NCBI RefSeq assembly: GCF_040545875.1
Contig: NZ_JBEPMR010000022.1
From: Faecalicatena_A orotica
GTDB lineage: Bacteria > Bacillota > Clostridia > Lachnospirales > Lachnospiraceae
DNA: 64,000 nt
Reading direction: 5' to 3' (one strand)
Below the pieces are notes generated by a model. It was not told where the DNA came from and did not search any database. It worked only from the letters and a program-made list of their open reading frames with translations. Positions 33,278 to 42,301 of the stretch are shown here, in pieces. Position 1 is the stretch's first letter; every line of letters begins with the position of its first letter. A program made the position numbers and the translations under genes.

Positions 33278-34975
33278 TTATTCACCAGCCGAATACTCAT
33301 TGTGCAGAAGTTTATGCTCTTTCCCTTTGAGGATTCCGTCGTAGGCTGTCATGACGATCGGGTTCTGGTTTGACAGTTTGATTTGTGCCAGGTTGTCGAT
33401 CTTGTAGAGTCCTTCCAGTCTTGCTTTCTTTGTTCTTGGTCCAATCGGCACGGGCTGTCCGCCTCCGGCGATACATCCTCTCTTACATGCCATAACCTCT
33501 ACAAAATCATAGTTCACCTCTCCTGCCTTCATCTGGTCCAGAACCTCGGAAGCGCTCTGGAGCCCGTTTACGACTGCGATTCTGACTTCCCGGTCACCTA
33601 ACTGTACCTTTGCTTCTTTGATTCCGTCCACGCCGCGCACTCCGGTAAAACTGATTGCTTCCAGATCTTCTACCTTATTGCTGTTCACAAGTCTTCTTAA
33701 GACAGCTTCGGTAACACCGCCGGTAACTCCAAAGATTGCCCCTGCACCGGATGCGATGCCGAACGGCATATCCAGTGCTTCTGGTTTTACCTGGGCGAGG
33801 TCGATTCCGGCTTCCTGGATCATACGGGTTACTTCTGTGGTCGTGAGTACATAATCCACGTTCTGCTCCCCGTCCGTAAAGTGTTCCGGACGTGTAATCT
33901 CCGACTTCTTCGCCGTACACGGCATGATGGAGATTACCATCGTCTTTCTCGTATCCTTCTTAGCATTCATACGTGCCTCTTCTTTAATCAACGCACCGAA
34001 CATTTCCTGCGGGGAGCGGCAGGTCGAAATGTTCTTCCTGAATTCCGGATACTTCTTCTCGCAGAACTTCACCCATGCCGGGCAGCATGATGTGAACAAC
34101 GGAAGGTTCTCCCCTGATTCCAGACGTTCCACCAGTTCCTTGGATTCCTCCATAACGGTCAGGTCTGCGCCAAAGTTTGTATCATAAATCTCATCGAAAC
34201 CAATCCGGCGCAGTGCCGCAACGAGGCGTCCTAATACATTTTCACCCTTCTTGATTCCGAATTTATCTCCAATCGCTACACGGACTGCCGGAGCGATCTG
34301 CACTACGACTCTTGTGTTGTTATCTGCCAGTGCCCTCCACACAGCGCCTACATTCTGCTTAATGGTAATCGCACCTGTCGGACAGACTGCACGGCACTGT
34401 CCACAGCCTACACAGTCTGTCTGCGCCAGGTCCTTATTAAACGCCGGGGTAACCTGCATCTTGGAACCTCGGAATGCAAAGTCCAAAACACCGAGCCCCT
34501 GTATTTCATCACAGGTCCTTACGCAGTCACCGCAGAGAATGCATTTATTCGGGTCTCTGACGATACATTCAGAAGTCATGTCTTTCGGCAGCTGTTTCTT
34601 ATTATTTTCGAAACGGACCTCCATGACACCCAGCTGTCTGGACAGCTTCTGCAGGGTACAGACACCGTTTTTCGCACATGTTGTACAGTCACGGCAGTGG
34701 GAAGCCAGTAAAAGCTCAATAATCATCTTTCTGTGGTGCTGGAGCCGCGGGGTATTTGTGTAAATGACCATCCCGTCTCTCGGTGTCTCTGAACAGGACG
34801 CAAATACCCTGCCCCTGTCATCTTCTACCACGCACATGCGGCATGCACCGTATGTAGAAAGTTCTGAATGATAGCAGAATGTCGGCAGATCGATTCCTGA
34901 CTTGCGGATAACGGAAAGAACATTCTTTTCATTAGTAAAGGCTACCCTTCTATTATTAATTGTCATATAATTCAT
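33278..34975 (-). CDS. hydA: [FeFe]-hydrogenase catalytic subunit of a trimeric hydrogenase
   Basis: A 565-residue cytoplasmic subunit. In order: a [2Fe-2S] domain (Cys34, 45, 48, 61), the His-ligated [4Fe-4S] site (His93, Cys97, 100, 106), two [4Fe-4S] sites (Cys145-155 and Cys188-198), and the H-cluster domain. H-cluster ligands are complete: TSCCP (Cys297-298), MPC (Cys353) and ACKRGC (Cys497, Cys501), with the proton-shuttle Cys297 present. It reduces protons with electrons pooled from ferredoxin and NAD(P)H. It is last in hydC-hydB-hydA. No C-terminal [2Fe-2S] extension is seen. The maturases HydE, HydF and HydG are not in this window. Confidence 0.95.
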   Translation of the reverse strand: MNYMTINNRRVAFTNEKNVLSVIRKSGIDLPTFCYHSELSTYGACRMCVVEDDRGRVFASCSETPRDGMVIYTNTPRLQHHRKMIIELLLASHCRDCTTCAKNGVCTLQKLSRQLGVMEVRFENNKKQLPKDMTSECIVRDPNKCILCGDCVRTCDEIQGLGVLDFAFRGSKMQVTPAFNKDLAQTDCVGCGQCRAVCPTGAITIKQNVGAVWRALADNNTRVVVQIAPAVRVAIGDKFGIKKGENVLGRLVAALRRIGFDEIYDTNFGADLTVMEESKELVERLESGENLPLFTSCCPAWVKFCEKKYPEFRKNISTCRSPQEMFGALIKEEARMNAKKDTRKTMVISIMPCTAKKSEITRPEHFTDGEQNVDYVLTTTEVTRMIQEAGIDLAQVKPEALDMPFGIASGAGAIFGVTGGVTEAVLRRLVNSNKVEDLEAISFTGVRGVDGIKEAKVQLGDREVRIAVVNGLQSASEVLDQMKAGEVNYDFVEVMACKRGCIAGGGQPVPIGPRTKKARLEGLYKIDNLAQIKLSNQNPIVMTAYDGILKGKEHKLLHNEYSAGE

Positions 34976-34987
34976 GTTCGAATCCTC

Positions 34988-36874
34988 CTATCCTTCCACA
35001 TGTATTGCGCCAAATGCACACGCACTCTCACAGGCACCGCACTTGATACATTTCTCATTGTCGATGACATATGGTTCCTTGATACGCCCGGTTATCGCGC
35101 CAACCGGACAGTTCCTTGCACACTTGGAACATCCCTTGCACCTCTCCGGACTGATGATATATTTACGGAGCGCCGTACAGTTATGGGACGCACACTTTTT
35201 CTCCACCACATGCTCTACATATTCATCCCTAAACAGCTTCAGTGTACTTACAACCGGCAGTGCCGCACTCTTGCCCAGACCACACAGTGCTGTCTCTGTG
35301 ATCGTCGTTGCCAGTTCCTCCAGAAGGTCCAGATCCTCCAGTTTTCCGTTGCCCGCCACAATACGTTCCAGAATCTCAAGCATACGCTTCGTCCCTTCCC
35401 GGCATGGCACACATTTTCCACAGCTTTCATTCTGTGTGAAATTCATAAAGAATCTCGCCACCTCTACCATACAGGTGCGGTCATCCATGACAACCAGCCC
35501 TCCGGAACCGATCATGGCCCCCATTTTTTTAAGGGAATCGAAATCCAGATTTACATCCAGATGAGGTGTGATGAGGCAGCCGCCTGACGGCCCGCCGATC
35601 TGGACGGCCTTGAACTCTCCGTCGCCCTTGATTCCACCGCCGATGTCATAGATCACTTCACGCAGTGTCGTCCCCATCGGGACCTCGATCAATCCGGTGT
35701 GCTTTACACTTCCGGTCAGGGCAAATGCTTTCGTTCCCGGGCTGTTCTCCGGCCCGATGCTCTTGAACCACTCTGCGCCTTCTGAAATAATCATCGGAAC
35801 GTTAGCAAACGTCTCTACGTTATTCAATACGGTCGGTTTCCCGAACAGGCCCTGTTCTACCGTTCTTGGCGGTTTTACACGGGGCATACCCCTGCTGCCT
35901 TCGATCGATGCAGTTAATGCGCTTCCTTCACCGCAGACAAAAGCTCCCGCGCCGCGGTTGATATGTAAATGGAATGAAAAACCGGTTCCTAAAATGTCGT
36001 CTCCGAGCAGGCCGCACTCTTCAGCCTGGGCAATCGCCAGTTTCAGACGGCTGATTGCCAGCGGGTATTCTGCACGTACATAGATATACCCTTGTGATGC
36101 GCCGACAGCATATGCCGCGATCATCATACCCTCGATCATCTTATGCGGGTCGCCTTCCATGATACTTCTGTCCATAAAAGCACCCGGGTCGCCCTCATCA
36201 CCGTTACAGACAACGTAGCGTTCTTTCTCCGCCTGCCTCGCAACCTGTGACCATTTATACCCTGTCTGGAAACCGCCGCCCCCGCGTCCGCGCAGGTTTG
36301 CTTCTGTAATTTCCTGAATCACGTCTTCCGGTTTCATATGGAACAGTACCTTTTCCAGCGCCTGATATCCGCCTGTGGAAAAATATTCCTCGATATGCTC
36401 TGAATCAATGTGTCCGCAGTTCTTCAGGACATTTCTCGTCTGCTTCTTATAAAATGGGATGTCTTCCTGCTTCTGATATTCGATTCCATCCTGCTTAAAC
36501 AATAAATGGCGGATCGGCTCCCCTTTTTCAATTGTCCTGTGGAAGATCGCTTCACAGTCCTCAACCTGTACCTTTGTATACAGGATTCCCTGCGGTTCGA
36601 TCCGCATGAGGGGACCCATCTCACAGAAACCGTGGCATCCGCTCTTCTTGATGCCGATCTCCCCGTCGCCGTGTGCAATTTCAGGCCCGAAGTGCACCTC
36701 CACATCCGGATTTTCTTTGACCAGCTCGCACATTCTGTCATAAATAGCGCCTGAGCCTCCTGCCAGACAGCCTGTCCCTGCACAGATCAGGACTCTGCAT
36801 TTACTTTTCTCGATTTCTGCTCTGGAAGTTTCACGAACCTTTCCGAGAGCTTCTCTGTTTTCAATTCTTTCCAT
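34988..36874 (-). CDS. hydB: NuoF-like flavoprotein subunit of the first hydrogenase
   Basis: A 628-residue subunit holding FMN and the NAD(P)(H) site. Order: N-terminal thioredoxin-like [2Fe-2S] domain (Cys near residues 32, 37, 74, 78), NuoF domain, SLBB, the CGKCVPC [4Fe-4S] motif, and a C-terminal two-cluster ferredoxin (CKGCSKC and CIKCGAC). The flavin loop reads GRGGGGFQTG and the nucleotide loop CGEGSAL, both unlike the standard GRGGAGFPTG and CGEETAL found in the paralogue at 48579. This may mark another pyridine-nucleotide preference. It lies 2 bp after hydC and 12 bp before hydA. Confidence 0.94.
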   Translation of the reverse strand: MERIENREALGKVRETSRAEIEKSKCRVLICAGTGCLAGGSGAIYDRMCELVKENPDVEVHFGPEIAHGDGEIGIKKSGCHGFCEMGPLMRIEPQGILYTKVQVEDCEAIFHRTIEKGEPIRHLLFKQDGIEYQKQEDIPFYKKQTRNVLKNCGHIDSEHIEEYFSTGGYQALEKVLFHMKPEDVIQEITEANLRGRGGGGFQTGYKWSQVARQAEKERYVVCNGDEGDPGAFMDRSIMEGDPHKMIEGMMIAAYAVGASQGYIYVRAEYPLAISRLKLAIAQAEECGLLGDDILGTGFSFHLHINRGAGAFVCGEGSALTASIEGSRGMPRVKPPRTVEQGLFGKPTVLNNVETFANVPMIISEGAEWFKSIGPENSPGTKAFALTGSVKHTGLIEVPMGTTLREVIYDIGGGIKGDGEFKAVQIGGPSGGCLITPHLDVNLDFDSLKKMGAMIGSGGLVVMDDRTCMVEVARFFMNFTQNESCGKCVPCREGTKRMLEILERIVAGNGKLEDLDLLEELATTITETALCGLGKSAALPVVSTLKLFRDEYVEHVVEKKCASHNCTALRKYIISPERCKGCSKCARNCPVGAITGRIKEPYVIDNEKCIKCGACESACAFGAIHVEG

Positions 36875-36876
36875 CT

Positions 36877-37350
36877 TTAAGCTCCTCTCAATTCACGAAC
36901 CAGTTCAGCAGCTGCATCCGGGGTCATAGCCGGATAGACCTTGTCATTCACCGTCAGAACCGGTGCGAGTCCGCAGGCCCCGAGACAGGATACTGTCTCC
37001 AGCGTAAACATCATATCATCCGTGGTCGCTTTCTCCTTCGAAAGCCCCAGTTCTGTATAAAGTCTCTCCAGAATAGGAATAGACTTGCGGACATGACAGG
37101 CTGTTCCGTCACAGACTTTAATGATATACTTTCCTTTCGGTTCGAAAGAAAAGTTCTCGTAAAAAGTTGCCACACTGTAGGCTTTTGCTTCGCTGATCTC
37201 TAATTTTCCCGCCACATAACTTAGCAGTTCGGGCGGCAGGTAGCGATACTCTGTCTGAATGTCCTGGATAATCGGGATAAGGGATGCCGCTTTGGCTCCA
37301 TGCGATTCAATAATCTCATCGGCCTTATCATAGTAGGTCTGTTCTAACAT
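36877..37350 (-). CDS. hydC: NuoE-like [2Fe-2S] subunit of the first hydrogenase
   Basis: A 157-residue thioredoxin-fold protein. Cluster ligands are visible in CDGTACHVR and in the later CLGACGLAP. It passes electrons between the flavin subunit and the hydrogenase. The ATG at 37350 has AGGAGG upstream, and a good promoter lies 55 bp further. First gene of the hydCBA operon. Confidence 0.94.
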   Translation of the reverse strand: MLEQTYYDKADEIIESHGAKAASLIPIIQDIQTEYRYLPPELLSYVAGKLEISEAKAYSVATFYENFSFEPKGKYIIKVCDGTACHVRKSIPILERLYTELGLSKEKATTDDMMFTLETVSCLGACGLAPVLTVNDKVYPAMTPDAAAELVRELRGA

Positions 37351-37404
37351 GGGATACCTCCTTCATTTTGTTTACAGAACAAAAAAATCTGCTGTAAATC
37401 AACC

Positions 37405-37433
37405 ATTGTATAATATAGTTAAAAAATTATCAA
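37405..37433 (-). promoter_or_regulatory. Promoter of the hydCBA operon
   Basis: On the minus strand a -35 TTGATA (37428-37433) and a -10 TACAAT (37405-37410) are 17 bp apart. The two divergent promoters in this 249-bp gap are about 80 bp apart. Confidence 0.65.
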
Positions 37434-37514
37434 TTACGAATAATTATATGTTAAATCCCTCTAATTAGCAATAGGAAAACAGTTTTTTTTCAAGTGAAAA
37501 CAGTTCTTCTTTTG

Positions 37515-37543
37515 TTGACAGTTTAACCACATCATGTTATCAT
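37515..37543 (+). promoter_or_regulatory. Promoter of the gntR-ABC operon
   Basis: A perfect -35 TTGACA (37515-37520) and a -10 TATCAT (37538-37543) are 17 bp apart. This is one of the strongest promoters in the window, and the operator begins at the next base. Confidence 0.75.
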
Positions 37544-37570
37544 AAGTGTATTATTTGAAATAGTACACTT
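37544..37570. promoter_or_regulatory. YtrA/GntR-type operator
   Basis: A 27-bp near-perfect palindrome: AAGTGTA (37544-37550) and TACACTT (37564-37570) flank TATTT/AAATA, with only the centre and one pair mismatched. It covers the expected transcription start, so the small GntR protein would repress its own operon. Confidence 0.75.
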
Positions 37571-37599
37571 GATACACTCAAGAAAACAGGAGGACCGGT

Positions 37600-37974
37600 A
37601 TGATTACCATTGATTATCAGAGCAGGATCCCCATCTACGAACAGATTGTAGAGCGGTTTGAGATGCTCATTTTAAAGGGTGTTCTCGAACCGGATGACCA
37701 GATGCCTTCTGTCCGCTCACTTGCCCTGCAGCTTTCGATTAACCCCAATACAATCCAGAAAGCCTATACACAGCTGGAACAGCAGGGATATATCTACCCG
37801 GTTAAGGGGCGAGGAAATTTTGTCTCGGGTTCCGGTAAGCTGGCTGAAGAGAAGAAGCAGGCATTTTTTCAGGATCTGGACGCTCTGCTTGCTTATGGAA
37901 GGGAAATCGGCATCACCCAGAACGAATGCAGGAATTATATAGACCAGTATTATTCAGAAGGAGGGGAGTCATGA
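37600..37974 (+). CDS. YtrA-subfamily GntR transcriptional regulator
   Basis: A 124-residue repressor. The N-terminal winged helix shows PSVRSLALQLSINPNTIQKAYTQLE, the GntR signature; the short helical tail without an effector domain defines the YtrA group. Such proteins usually control an adjacent ABC exporter, often induced by cell-wall-active agents. AGGAGG precedes the ATG. Its stop overlaps the ATG of the next gene (ATGA). Confidence 0.93.
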   Translation: MITIDYQSRIPIYEQIVERFEMLILKGVLEPDDQMPSVRSLALQLSINPNTIQKAYTQLEQQGYIYPVKGRGNFVSGSGKLAEEKKQAFFQDLDALLAYGREIGITQNECRNYIDQYYSEGGES

Positions 37975-38873
37975 TCGAATTAAAGAATCTTGATAAGACG
38001 TTTCAGAATGTCCATGCAATCGACCATATGAATGCTTCCATTAAGGAAGGAATGATCTTCGGACTCGTCGGGAGCAACGGTGCCGGCAAGAGCACGCTGC
38101 TGCGTCTGATCGCCGGAGTACTGATGCCGGATAAGGGACAGGTTCTGGCAGACGGGATACCCGTATCGGAAAACCCTGCTGCAAAAGAAAAGATTTGTTT
38201 TTTATCAGATACCCCTTACTTTTTTCCAAATGCATCGGCAGCCTTTATGCGTGATTATTATGCTCTGGCATATCCAAGGTTCGATTGTAAACTTTTTAAT
38301 ACACTCGCCAATAAGCTCAATATTGATTTCAGCAGAAAGCTGAATACCTTTTCAAAAGGAATGAAGAAACAGGTATCCATCCTGCTTGGTATCTGCACTG
38401 GGGCAGATTATCTGCTCTGTGACGAGACCTTTGACGGGCTTGACCCGGTTATGAGGCAGGCCGTAAAGAGCCTGTTTGCATCCGAACTTATGAAGCGGGA
38501 TTTCACTCCGGTCATCGCCTCCCATAATCTCCGCGAGCTGGAGGATATCTGTGACAGCATCGGACTCATCCACAACGGAAAGCTTCTTCTGACCGAAGAG
38601 CTGGACCATTTAAAATATCATGTACATAAAATTCAGTGTGTACTTCCGAACGAAGCCCTGGAACAGCAGCTTATAAAGGAACTCACAGTTCTGCAGTACG
38701 AAAAGACAGGTTCCCTTCTTCTGCTTACTGCAAGGGGAACGAAGGAATCGCTCCTGCAATGTGTAAACCGGAAGAATCCGGTATTTGCAGAAGTACTGCC
38801 ACTGACACTTGAAGAAATCTTTATCAGTGAAACGGAGGTAGCCGGCTATGACATCAAAAATATCATACTTTAA
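37971..38873 (+). CDS. ABC transporter ATP-binding protein
   Basis: A 300-residue ATPase. Walker A is GSNGAGKST, the signature is FSKGMKKQV (a common variant of LSGGQ), and Walker B is LLCDETFDGLDP. Start at 37971 after GGAGGGG, overlapping the gntR stop. It overlaps the permease gene by 26 bp. The architecture is that of antibiotic or bacteriocin-type exporters of the YtrB/BcrA kind; substrate unknown. Confidence 0.94.
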   Translation: MIELKNLDKTFQNVHAIDHMNASIKEGMIFGLVGSNGAGKSTLLRLIAGVLMPDKGQVLADGIPVSENPAAKEKICFLSDTPYFFPNASAAFMRDYYALAYPRFDCKLFNTLANKLNIDFSRKLNTFSKGMKKQVSILLGICTGADYLLCDETFDGLDPVMRQAVKSLFASELMKRDFTPVIASHNLRELEDICDSIGLIHNGKLLLTEELDHLKYHVHKIQCVLPNEALEQQLIKELTVLQYEKTGSLLLLTARGTKESLLQCVNRKNPVFAEVLPLTLEEIFISETEVAGYDIKNIIL

Positions 38874-40932
38874 ATTCATTGAAGCGGACATCAGGAACCG
38901 GGGCTGGCTCGCCGCACTTACCGCTGTCTTTACCTTCCTGCTGATGCCTGTTTATACGATGATCACTCTTGACACGATGAAACACCAGAGCTCCGGAGAC
39001 GGACAGAGCCTGAAATGGATCTCCGAACTGTTTCCCCAGATGCTCAATGGGACCGGGCGCAGACCTCTTTCCATATTTATTCTTGTAATTGCCGTACTTT
39101 GTGCAGTAAGCGGTTTTGCTTATCTGCATTCCAGAGAAAAACAGGACTTCTATCATGGGATGCCGTTAAGCCGGATGCAGTGGTTCACGATCTCTTATGC
39201 CGGGGGACTGCTTATCTTTCTCGTGCCATACCTCCTGTTTGGTCTCTGCACCATACTGCTTGGTTATGCGAATGGGCTGATGACCGGAAACATCCCACTT
39301 CTCTGTGTAAGCGCACTTCTGGGGGGTATTCTGGGATTTCTCATCTGCTATCACGTTAGTATCCTGGCCATGTTCCTGACAGGACGGATCGTCACAGGCG
39401 TTCTGGCATCACTGGTCCTTTTAGTTTACGGCACCGTTATACTTTCATTGTTCGATGGATTGTCCGATCAGTTTTTCGCAACATGGTATAATGGAATGCC
39501 TACAGGTTTTATAGACAAACTGCAGTCTTATTCGTCCCCTGCATTGCTGTATACGAAGGTATTGAGGGTCTCCACAGCGTCACCCTCATCCCCCGTCCTG
39601 ATCATCTGTTCGGTCATAACTGCCGTCCTGTTTCTCGGCGCCGCACTTTTCGTATACCGGCATTACCCTGCCGAGGCTGCTGAGAATGCCCTTGCATTCC
39701 GGTCTTCTGCACCGGTGATTAAGGTTTTGATAACGATTCCCACCTCGCTGTTTCTGGGCATGTTCATCATTTCCCTGAAATTTTATGGCAGTGTAAGGTG
39801 GCTCATAATTACCAGTATACTGGCCGCTGTCCTTTTGTGTATGCTCATCGAATTTATTTATCACAGAGATCTCGCGAAACTTCTTTCTGGGAAGGCCTCT
39901 TCGGGAATCTCTGTCGGCGCAGTCATCGTCATTCTCTGTATTCTGCAGTTCGATTTGTTTGGCTATGACTCTTACCTGCCGCCGGAGCGCAGACTTGACA
40001 ATATGTCTGTTTATGCAGACTTGTTTTCGGGCTATTTTACTTACCCCGAAAACATCTACTCTCTCTCCTACGACCAGCTTACTGCCAAAAACGCCGCCTT
40101 TACCGATTATGCGCCGCTTTACCAGCTGGCGAAAGACGGTATCCAGAATGTACAGGACAAGATTACGCCCAAGACAGTGGATTATGAATCTTCCTCCTAC
40201 AATTATTTAAGTATCTCTGTAAGGTATGGTATGAAAAACGGAAGAGATATTTACCGGAGATATGCCGTCGACCGCACCGGACTGTTGAATACATTATCAA
40301 AGCTGTGTGAAAATAAGGATTACCGGAGAGAACTGTTTCCTGTCTTCCATCTCGATAAAGATGATGTGTTAAAGGTTTCCGTGCAGGACCTCTATTACCA
40401 GCCCATGTCCCTCCCGCTCAGCCGTGAACAGCAGAATGAGCTTCTCGAGGCATATGAAAAAGACGTTCTGGCAGCAGATATTGCCGATCTGCAATATGAA
40501 TCCCCCTTGGGCGAACTGGTTCTGGAGATTTCAAACACATACCCGGAACAGGACATCTATGCGGGTGAAAAAACCGCACAGCTCGGACAGTTCTATATTT
40601 ATAAATCATATACAGGCACATTAAAACTGCTGCATGATTATGGAATTACCCTTCGGGAGAAAATAGCCCCGGAAGATGTAACTTCTATCACATACTACCC
40701 GAATATCGACGGTCAGGATGATCTGGATGCAAAAGCTTATATCAAAGATTACACATCCGGCGCAGGAATCACCATCACAGACCCCGCTAAAATCGGACAG
40801 ATACTGAAAAAAATAGACTACGACGAATGTTCCGGAATCCTCGGCAGCAGACAGACTGCCGCCGGATCTGTAGAAATCATATTAGCAGGCCAGGCTTATC
40901 CTAATGTATACATCATTCCTGAGGCACGGTAA
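38848..40932 (+). CDS. ABC-2-type transporter permease with large extracytoplasmic region
   Basis: A 694-residue membrane protein. About ten hydrophobic helices fall in two groups (residues 15-230 and 245-370), followed by a soluble region of some 320 residues. LHSREKQDFYHGMPLSR is a typical cytoplasmic loop of these permeases. The soluble C-terminal part has no recognised domain and would be outside the cell if the helix count is even. GGAGG precedes the ATG inside the ATPase gene. Partner of the ATPase at 37971. Confidence 0.88.
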   Translation: MTSKISYFKFIEADIRNRGWLAALTAVFTFLLMPVYTMITLDTMKHQSSGDGQSLKWISELFPQMLNGTGRRPLSIFILVIAVLCAVSGFAYLHSREKQDFYHGMPLSRMQWFTISYAGGLLIFLVPYLLFGLCTILLGYANGLMTGNIPLLCVSALLGGILGFLICYHVSILAMFLTGRIVTGVLASLVLLVYGTVILSLFDGLSDQFFATWYNGMPTGFIDKLQSYSSPALLYTKVLRVSTASPSSPVLIICSVITAVLFLGAALFVYRHYPAEAAENALAFRSSAPVIKVLITIPTSLFLGMFIISLKFYGSVRWLIITSILAAVLLCMLIEFIYHRDLAKLLSGKASSGISVGAVIVILCILQFDLFGYDSYLPPERRLDNMSVYADLFSGYFTYPENIYSLSYDQLTAKNAAFTDYAPLYQLAKDGIQNVQDKITPKTVDYESSSYNYLSISVRYGMKNGRDIYRRYAVDRTGLLNTLSKLCENKDYRRELFPVFHLDKDDVLKVSVQDLYYQPMSLPLSREQQNELLEAYEKDVLAADIADLQYESPLGELVLEISNTYPEQDIYAGEKTAQLGQFYIYKSYTGTLKLLHDYGITLREKIAPEDVTSITYYPNIDGQDDLDAKAYIKDYTSGAGITITDPAKIGQILKKIDYDECSGILGSRQTAAGSVEIILAGQAYPNVYIIPEAR

Positions 40933-40965
40933 CAAAGTTGATATAAATATTAGATTACCTATTAC

Positions 40966-40994
40966 TTTCGATATATAAAGAAATGTGTTATAGT
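40966..40994 (+). promoter_or_regulatory. Possible promoter of a small RNA
   Basis: A weak -35 TTTCGA (40966-40971) and a -10 TATAGT (40989-40994) are 17 bp apart, 34 bp after the permease stop. They lie just upstream of the three-hairpin stretch. Confidence 0.4.
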
Positions 40995-41000
40995 AGTTTC

Positions 41001-41098
41001 ATAAAAGAGCACCGCCCAAAAGGTGGAACCTCAAGTATTGTTTACATCCTAATCAAGGATGCGCCTACTCTGTTGGTCGGACAGGGTAGGCATTTTTT
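41001..41098 (+). ncRNA. Candidate structured small RNA ending in an intrinsic terminator
   Basis: About 98 nt with three hairpins: CACC/GGTG (41010-41025), a perfect CATCCT/AGGATG (41045-41061), and GCCTACTCTG/CAGGGTAGGC (41063-41091) followed by TTTTTT. The one non-Watson-Crick pair in the last stem is a U-G on the plus strand and A-C on the minus, which favours plus-strand transcription. There is no reading frame with a ribosome site. It may be an independent RNA or the 3' end of the ABC operon. No RNA family is recognised. Confidence 0.5.
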
Positions 41099-41124
41099 AA
41101 GAAATTTTTTCTTATAAAGTCTGT

Positions 41125-42300
41125 TTAATAATACTTTACCGTGACTCTCTTTCCCATTTTTTCAGCCGCATGGATCAGTTGTTCAACCAGGTTCATCCGC
41201 ACACTCAGGTCGAATCCAAGTTCCTGGTCCTGATGTGCCTCATTAACCGCCGTACCTACAAACAGATTCAGCTCGGTACACTCTTCTATAATCAGTTTTG
41301 CCAGCTTCGATGCACCGTTGTTAGCATCCAGCTCGTCAAAGAATTCAACATCAAACTCATCATTGATATATCGTTTCAAAAGCTTTAACGTCTTTCCGAG
41401 GGTCAGCACGCCTTCAGTTACCAGATCCAGTCCGGCGATGGACGCCATCGGGGGAACGGACGGATCGCTGCGGTCTATTTTGGTAACAATCTCTTTGTGG
41501 AGCACACGGGCTGCGATATTGGCACTGGTTCCGCCGGATACAACTTTTTTCCCTTCCATATGTATGAACTCATGCATCAGCTTTTCATCTTCATCCTTGC
41601 TCTTCGGCGGCCCTGTAAAGATATTCACCACTCTCCGCTCGATGACTCTTGCTACGGCTACCGTGGTGTCGTCGCCCGGTTTCTGTACATACAGGTCGTC
41701 ACATGCCTGACTCAAAAGAGCTGCGAGTCTGGAAGCCGACAGCGTCTTCTTCGTACACTGCAGTGTATACTCGGCCATGCTCTCCCACGTCCAGCCTTGT
41801 AGATTCAATATTTCCCCGGCCCCCGCATAAATCACGCCGTCGCTCATCAGTACAAAGCAGTCATTCTGCCTGACCTGAAACCGGTACTCGTGAATTTTCT
41901 TTCCTTCTATAACCCGCTCTTCATACGGGTATTTTACGATCTTCTGATCCCGCACAAAGACGCAGTCCGGGTTGTCAAATTCCACCAGATAGGCCTCCCC
42001 ATTATGGAAAATCTGCAGGATACTGAAGGTTGCATATGCCACCTTCCTGACCTGACAGATCGGAAGGGTCTTCGCTATCGTCTCCACGCAGGATTCAATC
42101 CCGGCACCTTCAAACAGCATCGTCCCTAAAATCTTGGAGGTCAGTGTCGCCAGAATGTTCGCTTTCACACCGCTTCCCATCCCGTCCGCAAGAATCACAA
42201 TGTCGGAATCTTCGGTCTTTAATATCTCCACCTTATCACCGCATAATTCTTCGTGGTGCTTGTTCAGGCTCTTCCAAGCCACATCAATACTAACGCTCAT
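41125..42300 (-). CDS. PP2C/SpoIIE-type serine phosphatase
   Basis: A 391-residue protein with a SpoIIE/PP2C fold in residues 1-220. Metal-binding acids appear in LADGMGSG, LMSDGV and GDDTTV, the three standard PP2C sites. Residues 225-391 are a second, unassigned domain. The start at 42300 follows GGGGAGG and lies 1 bp after the stop of the H-cluster/PAS gene, so the two are coupled. It would dephosphorylate a partner in a switch that responds to the H-cluster sensor; no anti-anti-sigma substrate gene is adjacent. Confidence 0.9.
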   Translation of the reverse strand: MSVSIDVAWKSLNKHHEELCGDKVEILKTEDSDIVILADGMGSGVKANILATLTSKILGTMLFEGAGIESCVETIAKTLPICQVRKVAYATFSILQIFHNGEAYLVEFDNPDCVFVRDQKIVKYPYEERVIEGKKIHEYRFQVRQNDCFVLMSDGVIYAGAGEILNLQGWTWESMAEYTLQCTKKTLSASRLAALLSQACDDLYVQKPGDDTTVAVARVIERRVVNIFTGPPKSKDEDEKLMHEFIHMEGKKVVSGGTSANIAARVLHKEIVTKIDRSDPSVPPMASIAGLDLVTEGVLTLGKTLKLLKRYINDEFDVEFFDELDANNGASKLAKLIIEECTELNLFVGTAVNEAHQDQELGFDLSVRMNLVEQLIHAAEKMGKRVTVKYY

Positions 42301-42301
42301 A

